Of a DNA stretch of 30,079 nt, positions 23,960-30,079 are shown piece by piece (the stretch's first letter is position 1; every line of letters starts with the position of its first letter). The translations under genes and the position numbers were made by a program. Under the pieces are notes generated by a model, which ran no database searches, was not told the DNA's origin, and was given only the letters and a program-made list of their open reading frames with translations. Source of the DNA: IDS-8 sp040902105 (GTDB taxonomy: Bacteria; Pseudomonadota; Gammaproteobacteria; Steroidobacterales; Woeseiaceae); the NCBI GenBank assembly GCA_040902105.1, contig JBBDXW010000035.1, positions 1 to 30,079 of the forward strand. The letters run 5' to 3'.

Positions 23960-24005
23960 TTCGGGAGGCAGGGGCCGGAGGTTCAAATCCTCTCACCCCC
24001 GACCA
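23960..24005 (+). other. 3' part of a tRNA-Pro gene, candidate attachment site
   Basis: From the anticodon loop onward the sequence fits tRNA-Pro(CGG): loop TTCGGGA with anticodon CGG, stem strand GGCAG, variable GGGCC, T-arm GGAGG-TTCAAAT-CCTCT, then acceptor strand, discriminator A and encoded CCA. The acceptor strand has one C more than the standard seven bases. The 5' half (acceptor, D-arm) is absent: the 60 bp to the left do not resemble a tRNA. Such 3' fragments are what tyrosine recombinases leave at the far end of an element integrated in a tRNA gene. Confidence 0.75.
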
Positions 24006-24012
24006 CCATATT

Positions 24013-24312
24013 CCCTTTTAATTTCAATGTCCTACCGAAATCCAATCACACATCGACTTGCCTTCCGGAAGCTAAATATCGCCGAACGATTCCGGCAAAA
24101 CTCCGGCAAAATCACACGGGCGCTCTGAAACCATTGTGGGGCAAGGCTTCCATGAGTAGAGCACTGTACCTGCCGGACAGCTCTCACATCGTATTGGTCA
24201 AGTCCTGACCATTCTGCTTATGACCTTTCACCCTGCCACGAAGCATCGAGTAGCCCTCCTCCCTCGCGGTTGAAGACTTACGAATATCCGTGTACGAATA
24301 GCAGGCAAAGCT
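24013..24312. other. Gene-free stretch right of the tRNA fragment
   Basis: AT-richer non-coding DNA without a supported gene. TCCGGCAAAA is repeated at 24091-24100 and 24102-24111. Nothing else is recognised. Confidence 0.55.
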
Positions 24313-24579
24313 TCACGTGCCGTCACGGGGGGATGCGACGCACGCGAGAACTTGTGAGCGGCGCGCACGAACGGTGGTCCATGCGGCCGCCACAAACACC
24401 AGGATATTTGCGACAACGACGGGTGATGCACTGATGATCATGCCGTAGGCTATCCACAGCATTGCTCCGGCCATCTGAAATGACCGCAGTGCGACGGGAG
24501 ATTTGCAAAAGTACGACACTATGAATACGCCGGTTGCAATCCAGCCCAGATAGTCAACGAATACGAGACTGTCCAACAT
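24313..24579 (-). CDS. Small YgjV-like inner-membrane protein
   Basis: An 88-residue hydrophobic protein with about three membrane segments (FVDYLGWIATGVFIVSYF, AGAMLWIAYGMII, PVVVANILVFVAAAW). The pattern of a short loop with Lys-Ser-Pro (CKSPVALRSFQM) and a QMAGAMLWIAYG helix resembles YgjV/PQ-loop-like half-transporters; the biochemical role is unknown. Its ATG overlaps the stop of the upstream HAD gene (TGATG at 24577-24581), so the two are translationally coupled. A longer frame reaching to 24651 overlaps the HAD gene and is not supported. Confidence 0.72.
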   Translation of the reverse strand: MLDSLVFVDYLGWIATGVFIVSYFCKSPVALRSFQMAGAMLWIAYGMIISASPVVVANILVFVAAAWTTVRARRSQVLACVASPRDGT

Positions 24580-25469
24580 CAGGCGCTTGCCGGTATCGGT
24601 TCCGACTGCAGTGCACCGATCGTTACCCGATCGGTCCGGGCTTTCTCCCATTGCTGCAGGGTGAGACCGTTCGCCTCGAACAGCACTCTTATTTCCGACG
24701 TTCGCCAGCCGAGAATCTGATCGAGGATCGGTACCAGGATGCTGAAGGCACTGTCACTCAGTACAGTGCTGCGGGCAATGCGTGCGAGCTGCTTGTTCTC
24801 GGACACGGCAATCGTAAAGCCGTCGCCATTGTTTACGTGCAGCATTACGTGCACATCCGAGTTGCCGTCGCCGACATAAATCACACGATCCTGTGCAATG
24901 CCAAGCCGGCTTGCGAGACTATCGATCACCGCAACCTTGCCGTAGCCGGCCGGCACGCGTTGCACCGAACGGACTTCGCCGGTCGCTTCGTCGTATTCAA
25001 GCTCCGTCCCGTAAATGTGCTCGGCAGGCACGATGCCGTCCAGCGCCGCGACCACGACTTCGCGCGGTGCGGCCGAGATCACCGCATAGGAAAAGCGATG
25101 ACCGTTGACGCCACCCTTGCAAAACTCGATCAGTTCGGGGATTGCGCCCTTGAGACGCACTCGACGACCCGTCTCTTGCAGGTGCTCACGACGCACGCCG
25201 CGAAACTCCGGGTCGTGCCGAATGAGGTAGGCGAGTTCCCCGCCCTGTTGCACGAGGTTGCTGCGCGCCAGGCCTTCGACCTTGTCTTCGAATCCGGGCA
25301 CGCCCAGTAACTCGGCCAGCACCAGGCCGGAATCCTTGAAGCTCAGCGTCTGATCGAAATCCGACGCCAGCAGAAAATGTCTTGCCGGTGTTGCGGTCAA
25401 TCCGAGTTCCTCCAAACGGTTTCTACGATAGCTATCTGCTATGACAATATCGTGAAAAAAATATATCAT
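24579..25469 (-). CDS. HAD superfamily phosphatase, phosphoserine-phosphatase-like
   Basis: A cytosolic hydrolase with all HAD motifs: motif I LLASDFDQTLS (nucleophile Asp37, general acid Asp39 in the long form), motif II VISAAPREVV, a Lys in AGYGKVAVI, and motif IV VIYVGDGNSDVHVM. The helical insert after motif I is the cap. The family hydrolyses small phosphorylated metabolites; the substrate is not visible. The ATG at 25469 gives 296 residues but lacks a clear ribosome site. A TTG at 25400 preceded by GGAGGAA starts just before the HAD domain and may be the real start. It is coupled to the small membrane protein and divergent from an AraR-like regulator, which may control it. Confidence 0.85.
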   Translation of the reverse strand: MIYFFHDIVIADSYRRNRLEELGLTATPARHFLLASDFDQTLSFKDSGLVLAELLGVPGFEDKVEGLARSNLVQQGGELAYLIRHDPEFRGVRREHLQETGRRVRLKGAIPELIEFCKGGVNGHRFSYAVISAAPREVVVAALDGIVPAEHIYGTELEYDEATGEVRSVQRVPAGYGKVAVIDSLASRLGIAQDRVIYVGDGNSDVHVMLHVNNGDGFTIAVSENKQLARIARSTVLSDSAFSILVPILDQILGWRTSEIRVLFEANGLTLQQWEKARTDRVTIGALQSEPIPASA

Positions 25470-25590
25470 TTAACGCAGGGCTTGTTAAGCACTGATGAGT
25501 CATTTACTAAGGAAAGACGCAGATTTCCGGTGGCTTTTTCTCAACTGTGGGTTGAAGAAATGTCCTAATTGATATAGCATTTCGTCGCAA

Positions 25591-26709
25591 ATGGACGACA
25601 ACCGCCTCCCCAAACACTCGCGGATCTTCGCGGCGCTCCGCCACGACATTCGCAATGGCCGCTGGCAGCCGGGTGAACGCATGCCCAGCGAGGCGGACCT
25701 TACGCAGCAGTTCGACGTGTCGCGGATCACGATCAGCCGTGCGATGTGCGACCTGCAAAGGGCGGAACTCGTGGAACGTCGCCGCGGTTCCGGCACCTAT
25801 GTAAAGACTGCGCAGGTTGCGGGCGCTCAATCTTTCGGCTTGCTCATTCCCGAGCTGGGCGAAACCGAGATCTTCGAGCCGATCTGCCGCGGCATGATGA
25901 CGTCGCCACTGGCAGATCAGCACGCCCTGCTGTGGGGCAACAGCTCTACCGGCGAAAAACCCGACACTCAAATCGACTCACGGAAAGCCTGCGCCTGGCA
26001 CCTGTGCCAGCAATACATCCAGAGACGTGTTTCCGGTGTATTTTTTGCACCGCTGGAGCACGTATCGGGAAAAGACGAACTCAACGAAAAGATCGGTCGT
26101 GCGCTGCAAACGGCGCGCATACCGGTGATCCTGCTCGACCGTCCGTTACTGCCGTTCCCGGCGCCGGTCCGCCACGATCTCGTTGGCATCGACAATCGCC
26201 GTGCCGGGTATGTCATCACCGCGCATCTGCTGCGTCTTGGTTGCCGACGCGTCCATTTCGTCGGTCTTGCGGGTGCGGCCTCCACGGTCGACGATCGCGA
26301 AGCCGGCTTTCGCGAAGCGCTGCATGTATGGCAGGTGCCCTTTGACCGGGCCTTCGTACACCGGGCCCACGCCGACGATATCGATTACGTCGCCAGACAG
26401 GTGACGTCGGCACGGCCCGATGGCATCGTCTGCGCGAACGACCGGCTTGCAGGATCACTGATGCATGCGCTGCGCCGACTCGATTGCCATGTTCCACAAG
26501 ACTTAAGGCTCGTCGGCATTGACGACGTCGAGTACGCCAGCCTGCTGCCGGTGCCGCTCACGACGTTGCGTCAGCCGACGCAACAGATCGGCGAGACTGC
26601 ACTTGCGATGATGCTGGAGCGCATTGCGCGGCCCGACCTGCCGGTGCGCGATATCCGCCTGCAATGCGAACTGATCGTGCGGGATTCCTGCGGCGCTGCC
26701 GCCGATTGA
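25591..26709 (+). CDS. GntR-LacI hybrid (AraR-like) transcriptional regulator
   Basis: A 372-residue protein with a GntR-type winged helix at about residues 8-72 (FAALRHDIRNGRWQPGERMP, SEADLTQQFDVSRITISRAM, ERRRGSGTYV) fused to a LacI/periplasmic-binding-protein-like sensor domain (SFGLLIPELGETEIFEPICR, VIGIDN-like VGIDNRRAGYVITAHLLRLG, RVHFVGLAG, DGIVCANDRLAG, LRLVGIDDVEYASLLPVPLT, TLRQPTQQIGETA). This architecture is that of AraR-type repressors, which usually sense sugars or sugar acids. It is transcribed away from the HAD and membrane-protein pair across a 121-bp AT-rich divergent promoter region (25470-25590), so it probably controls that pair and itself. The effector is unknown. Confidence 0.9.
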   Translation: MDDNRLPKHSRIFAALRHDIRNGRWQPGERMPSEADLTQQFDVSRITISRAMCDLQRAELVERRRGSGTYVKTAQVAGAQSFGLLIPELGETEIFEPICRGMMTSPLADQHALLWGNSSTGEKPDTQIDSRKACAWHLCQQYIQRRVSGVFFAPLEHVSGKDELNEKIGRALQTARIPVILLDRPLLPFPAPVRHDLVGIDNRRAGYVITAHLLRLGCRRVHFVGLAGAASTVDDREAGFREALHVWQVPFDRAFVHRAHADDIDYVARQVTSARPDGIVCANDRLAGSLMHALRRLDCHVPQDLRLVGIDDVEYASLLPVPLTTLRQPTQQIGETALAMMLERIARPDLPVRDIRLQCELIVRDSCGAAAD

Positions 26710-26883
26710 AGGTGCTGCCACCGGTAGAAGCAGTCAGCCCTCTTCTGCGATCGCGCCGGAGCTGGATTCCGCCGCGAGCACCGGTCCCTTCGGTCCCGAT
26801 CCACCATGGCCAGACGGCGAGACTCTACCCCCTGTCACTGTCCGTCCCCGGAGGTAATGCGCTGCCGAGGTAGTGCGGCGCGA
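26710..26883. other. Gene-free stretch before an IS fragment
   Basis: No gene, repeat or terminator that I can support. Confidence 0.5.
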
Positions 26884-27207
26884 TGGAGCGTGGATCTCTT
26901 TCGATATGGATCGCTGATCTTCAAGTCCCACTGGGTGATGATCGTCATGGACCAATGCACGCGAGGGATCGTTGGGTTTGCTGTGCATACGGGGATACTC
27001 GACGTACCCACGATCTGCTGCATGTTCAACAGCATCATCGGCGGAAATACTGCTTCACGGTATCTGGGTTCCGACAACGATCCATTGTTCATGCTTCGTC
27101 GACGGAAGGCCAATCTTCGCATTCTCGAGGAGAATTCGTTTGGACGACCATCGTTGGAAAAGGCGCTGTGGTGGTTTGTATCAATTGCCAGCGAGCGGCT
27201 CGAATAG
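26884..27207 (+). pseudogene. Transposase fragment of the same IS family as 22188-23383
   Basis: Encodes WSVDLFRYGSLIFKSHWVMI through LGSDNDPLFMLRRRKANLRI, matching the catalytic core of the transposase remnant at 22278-23361. It then jumps to the family's last about 20 codons in another frame (LDDHRWKRRCGGLYQLPA). The segment carrying the catalytic Glu (HPFVERLIGTIRRE in the other copy) is deleted. The first half of the gene is missing; homology begins at 26884. Similarity continues slightly past the stop, to about 27220. It is inactive. Confidence 0.78.
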
Positions 27208-27233
27208 AAATTCGCAACCGACACCCTCATTGA

Positions 27234-28940
27234 TCAAACCCCAATGGCCGCGAGCAATTGGTGCACGAATTGCACGACGGTAGAGCCCTCGCCTACCGCG
27301 GATGCAACTCTCTTGGTTGAACTCGCCCTGACGTCGCCGACAGCAAAAACGCCGGGGCAGCTAGTCTCCAGCGGAAACGGTGGTCGTGCGAGCGTCCAAT
27401 TTCCAGCCAATGCCGGCCGCGTAAGCTCTGCGCCGGTGCATATGAATCCATTAACATCGGTTATCACGGAGTCGGCAAGAAAGTCCGAATTGGGCACCGC
27501 TCCGATGAAGACAAACAGGTGCCTGACCGGGCGGTTCGTCTCCTGCTGCGTCTTGCGGTTGCGCCAGCGAATTCCTTTCAAGTGCGTCCGACCTTCGAGT
27601 TCGACCACTTCCGACCAGCGGACCAACTCTATATTTGCGGTCGTTTCAATGCGCCGAATCAGATACTGCGACATGCTTGCGGCCAGTCCTTCCGACCTGA
27701 CCAGGATATAAACCTTACTGGCACTATCGGCGAGGAATACGGCAGCTTGGCCGGCCGAGTTGCCGCCACCGATGATCGCGATTTCCTGCTGGCGGCAGAA
27801 TTGCGCCTCGAGGAATGTCGCGCCGTAGTAGATCCCCGTGCCTTCGAAACTTTCCAGTCCTTCAAGCTTTGGTTTGCGGTAACGGGCACCCGAGGCAATC
27901 ACGACGGTGCGGCTGCGGATGCGTTCACCATTGTCCAGTTCGAGTTCGTGAAACGGCTTGCCGCAGTGGAGGCGAACGAGGCGCGCCGGAATTTCTATTT
28001 GTGCGCCGAACTTCTGTGCCTGCATGAATGCCCTGCCTGCCAGTGCCTGTCCGGAGATGCCGGTCGGAAATCCCAGGTAGTTTTCGATTTTCGAACTGGT
28101 CCCGGCCTGGCCGCCGGGAGCTACCGGATCCAGAACGATGACGTCGAGCCCCTCGGACGACGCGTACACGGCAGCGGCAAGACCCGCCGGCCCCGCCCCG
28201 ACAACGGCGACATCGTGCACTGCCTGCAGATCGAGACTCAAGGACAGGCCGAGCCTGTCGGCAAGCTCTCGCAACGACGGATTGCGGAGCGGTTCGCCTT
28301 TACTTGTGATGACGATCGGTGTGTCTTCGGGGTGAATGTCGAAGCGCGACAGCGTGGCACACACGTCACCGGCCGACTCGAGGTCGAGAAACGTGTACGG
28401 ATGGCCGTTCCGGGTCAGAAACTCCTGCAGGTGCAAGGTATCCGCGGAGTGCCGGGAACCGATCAGCAGCAGATCGCTGACTCCTTCCGATATCATGCGC
28501 ACCCGCCGCAGGATGAAACTGCGCATGATGAGCTCGCTCAACGCCGCATGCGTGACCATGAACCCGCGCAGCCGGTCGATCGGCACGGCCAGCACTTTCA
28601 GATCGCTGCCCGCCCGTCCCGCGACCATGGCCGCGCGGCCGGACAGCAGTGTCGTTTCACCGGCAAAACTGCCGCGGCGATGCACGACCAGAACCGTATC
28701 GTCGCCGAACGCGCTGCGGCGCAGAATTTCGAGTTCGCCTTCCAGCACGACGTAGAAGCCGACGTTGCGCGTGCCGACGTCCCACAGCGTCTCCCCTGCG
28801 CCGAACGTTTCCTCACGGCCGGCCGAGCAGAACGCTTCGATTTGCGCGTCGCTCAGGATCGGGTACATCTGCGCGCGGCGATCGTCCACCACTACCAATG
28901 GTGTGGCGGCGCCGGACGGAACATTCTGCACAGTAGCCAT
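27234..28940 (-). CDS. cNMP-binding domain fused to thioredoxin-reductase-like flavoprotein
   Basis: A 568-residue cytosolic protein. Residues about 25-150 form a cyclic-nucleotide-binding (Crp-like) beta-roll (GAGETLWDVGTRNVGFYVVLEGELEIL, RGSFAGETTLLSGR). Residues about 155-235 look like a glutaredoxin or thioredoxin-like linker. From about 242 a pyridine-nucleotide-disulfide oxidoreductase fold follows, with FAD loop VVGAGPAGLAAA (248-253) and NADPH loop IIGGGNSAGQAA (391-397). Where thioredoxin reductases have CATC, this protein reads GATFLEAQFC, so the redox Cys pair is missing. It ends with the FAD motif FAVGDVRASSTKRVASAVGEG. The first codon lies 7 bp after a DsbA-like gene, in one operon. 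The role may be sensing or quinone/disulfide reduction; not determined. Confidence 0.88.
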   Translation of the reverse strand: MATVQNVPSGAATPLVVVDDRRAQMYPILSDAQIEAFCSAGREETFGAGETLWDVGTRNVGFYVVLEGELEILRRSAFGDDTVLVVHRRGSFAGETTLLSGRAAMVAGRAGSDLKVLAVPIDRLRGFMVTHAALSELIMRSFILRRVRMISEGVSDLLLIGSRHSADTLHLQEFLTRNGHPYTFLDLESAGDVCATLSRFDIHPEDTPIVITSKGEPLRNPSLRELADRLGLSLSLDLQAVHDVAVVGAGPAGLAAAVYASSEGLDVIVLDPVAPGGQAGTSSKIENYLGFPTGISGQALAGRAFMQAQKFGAQIEIPARLVRLHCGKPFHELELDNGERIRSRTVVIASGARYRKPKLEGLESFEGTGIYYGATFLEAQFCRQQEIAIIGGGNSAGQAAVFLADSASKVYILVRSEGLAASMSQYLIRRIETTANIELVRWSEVVELEGRTHLKGIRWRNRKTQQETNRPVRHLFVFIGAVPNSDFLADSVITDVNGFICTGAELTRPALAGNWTLARPPFPLETSCPGVFAVGDVRASSTKRVASAVGEGSTVVQFVHQLLAAIGV

Positions 28941-28947
28941 GGATCGC

Positions 28948-29499
28948 TTATTTGTTCCTCAGCACAGCAGCCGTGGCATCGAACAACGATCGCAAACCGA
29001 AGGACACATCGTGAATGCGGCCGTTGATGAAGAATCCCGGCGTGCTGCGAACGCCGCTCTGTTCGCCATCGTCGATCTGCTCACGGACCCGGTTCAACCA
29101 CGCATGCTGCCGCATCTCCGCATCATAGCGGGTTGTATCGAGCCGGAGCTCCGCGGCATAACGTCCGAGATCGTCGCGATGCAACCGAAGTTGATTATCG
29201 AACAGCAGGTCGTGCATTTCCCAGAATCGGCCCTGGGCGCCGGCGCTTTCGGCGGCCTCCGCCGCCTGCAACGCATGCGGATGGACGGCCTCGAGAGGGA
29301 AGTGGCGGTACGCGAATTGCACCTGTCCGGCAAAGCGGGCGAGCAACAATTTCACGGCCGGGGCCGCCTGCTTGCAGTTCGGGCATTCGAAGTCGCCGTA
29401 CTCGACGATGACCACCGGCGCATGCTCCTGGCCGGTCAGGTGATCAGCCCCACTGACGGGCGTCACCAGTTCGAACGATCGAGGTCTAACAGTCGCCAT
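28948..29499 (-). CDS. DsbA-like thioredoxin-fold protein without signal peptide
   Basis: A 183-residue DsbA/DsbG-family protein. The active site is Cys39-Pro-Asn-Cys42 in VEYGDFECPNCKQ. The helical insertion follows (FWEMHDLLFDNQLRLHRDDL), and the cis-Pro loop is GVRSTPGFFINGRIHDV. No signal peptide is visible, so it should act in the cytosol, unlike classical DsbA. It is first in a two-gene operon with the cNMP/thioredoxin-reductase-like protein, suggesting a redox pair. It may equally be a thiol-dependent oxidoreductase of the FrnE type. The ribosome site is weak. Confidence 0.87.
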   Translation of the reverse strand: MATVRPRSFELVTPVSGADHLTGQEHAPVVIVEYGDFECPNCKQAAPAVKLLLARFAGQVQFAYRHFPLEAVHPHALQAAEAAESAGAQGRFWEMHDLLFDNQLRLHRDDLGRYAAELRLDTTRYDAEMRQHAWLNRVREQIDDGEQSGVRSTPGFFINGRIHDVSFGLRSLFDATAAVLRNK

Positions 29500-29737
29500 G
29501 GAATAAGCTCGCTTTCCCGCAGGTTGCCGCTAACGGCCGATCGGTGCAGGGCCGGGGTCGATTCCCGAAACCGGACTCGCACTGCGTGATGGTGTGCCCG
29601 GCCACGCAGCGATTATTGAACGTCCCTGCGCCCATTGGAATGGGAATGCCCGGACATTCCAGCCGGCTGTCCCTCCTGAATATCTGTCCGCGTTGATTCT
29701 ATTGCCTTATTCCACCATTTACGGCTAGCCTTTCGGC
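29500..29737. other. Intergenic region with a hairpin before a transposase gene
   Basis: No gene is seen. GGAATG-CCCGGA-CATTCC (29643-29660) is a perfect 6-bp-arm hairpin. The left end of the downstream IS must lie in this stretch but cannot be fixed without its right end. Confidence 0.5.
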
Positions 29738-30079
29738 ATGCGCAAATGGCTTGGAATCTTCATCTGCACACTGTTTGCCGCGGCGCGTACTCGACAAGGC
29801 CTTGCTGCCGAGAACCTGGCTCTTCGGCAGCAGTTGGCCGTCTTGAAGCACCGCCACCCTCGGCCGCGACTGGACACTGCAGATCGTTTGTTCTGGGTAG
29901 TGCTGTCGAGAATTTGGTCCGGGTGGCGAGGGGCATTACATATCGTTCGGCCAGACACGGTTGTTCGCTGGCATCGCCAGGGTTTTCGCTATTACTGGCG
30001 TTGGAAGAGCCGTGGTCGCGGCCCACCAAAGATTCGTTCCGAGATTCGACACTTGATACATCGTATGTGTCGGGCCAAT
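29738..30079 (+). CDS. Integrase-core transposase, N-terminal part (runs off the window)
   Basis: ATG 29738 opens a frame without a stop to the window end (114 codons). It encodes LAAENLALRQQLAVLKHRHP, LDTADRLFWVVLSRIWSGWR, IVRPDTVVRWHRQGFRYYWR, WKSRGRGPPKIRSEIRHLIH and RMCRAN, the standard N-terminal helix-turn-helix region of a widespread integrase-core transposase family. The catalytic core would lie beyond the window. The frame is undamaged in the visible part, unlike the two IS remnants further left, so this copy may be more recent. Confidence 0.8.
   Translation, partial: MRKWLGIFICTLFAAARTRQGLAAENLALRQQLAVLKHRHPRPRLDTADRLFWVVLSRIWSGWRGALHIVRPDTVVRWHRQGFRYYWRWKSRGRGPPKIRSEIRHLIHRMCRAN

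Noticed and set aside
23933..24208. Open frame across the tRNA-Pro fragment
   Set aside because: The translated tRNA segment gives the well-known spurious pattern EVQILSPP; no domain follows.
27519..29027. Long plus-strand open frame of 502 codons
   Set aside because: It is antisense to the cNMP/flavoprotein and DsbA-like genes, whose domains are unmistakable. Its translation is Arg/His-rich without domains.
1..30079. CRISPR arrays, rRNA genes, complete tRNA genes
   Set aside because: No regularly spaced repeat array, rRNA core sequence or complete cloverleaf was seen.

Overview
The window reads as a Gram-negative, probably gammaproteobacterial, genome: a TonB-dependent receptor with a C-terminal Phe, many exported proteins, sigma70-like promoter hexamers and a proteobacterial-type tRNA-Pro fragment. 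The taxonomic call is an inference. GC is high in coding DNA. The promoters are clearly AT-richer and carry a shared motif.

Left part (1 to about 21,000) is one catabolic or uptake gene cluster. On the minus strand it has a decayed DUF3108-like lipoprotein, a TonB-dependent receptor, four exported cupin proteins in two pairs, and an MFS transporter. A central metabolic block follows: an HMG-CoA lyase family enzyme (minus), divergent LeuC/LeuD-type hydro-lyase subunits (plus), then on the minus strand a broken NIPSNAP-like protein, an exported VOC protein and a CaiB-type CoA-transferase. Divergent from the transferase is a cyclic amidohydrolase with an internal frameshift. A further plus-strand group holds a small coiled-coil protein, a SAM methyltransferase and a VOC protein. 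A GntR/FCD regulator and an NmrA-like lipoprotein close the cluster. Six promoter regions between 5,791 and 17,694 carry the same 16-18 bp imperfect palindrome (AACYNAGNTANCTNRGTT), which ties these units into one regulon. The GntR protein is the obvious candidate regulator.

A plausible joint function is: outer-membrane uptake, periplasmic cupin chemistry, inner-membrane import, ring opening of a cyclic amide or imide, hydration of an unsaturated dicarboxylate (LeuCD-type), CoA activation (CaiB-type) and C-C cleavage (HMG-CoA lyase-type). The substrate is not known.

Middle part (22,188 to 24,312) is a mobile-DNA scar. It contains a decayed IS with 24-bp terminal inverted repeats, an IS5-like transposase remnant abutting it, and the 3' part of a tRNA-Pro gene preceded by short tandem repeats. 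The last looks like an attachment site, which would make the catabolic cluster to its left part of an integrated island.

Right part (24,313 to the end) looks like ordinary chromosome: a coupled pair of a HAD phosphatase and a small membrane protein, a divergent AraR-like regulator, a fragment of the same IS family, and a cNMP-binding/thioredoxin-reductase-like flavoprotein next to a DsbA-like protein. A different transposase gene runs off the right edge.

Three cluster genes are interrupted (in-frame TAA, in-frame TGA plus a frameshift, and a frameshift). Either the cluster is decaying or the sequence has errors; the window alone cannot tell which.
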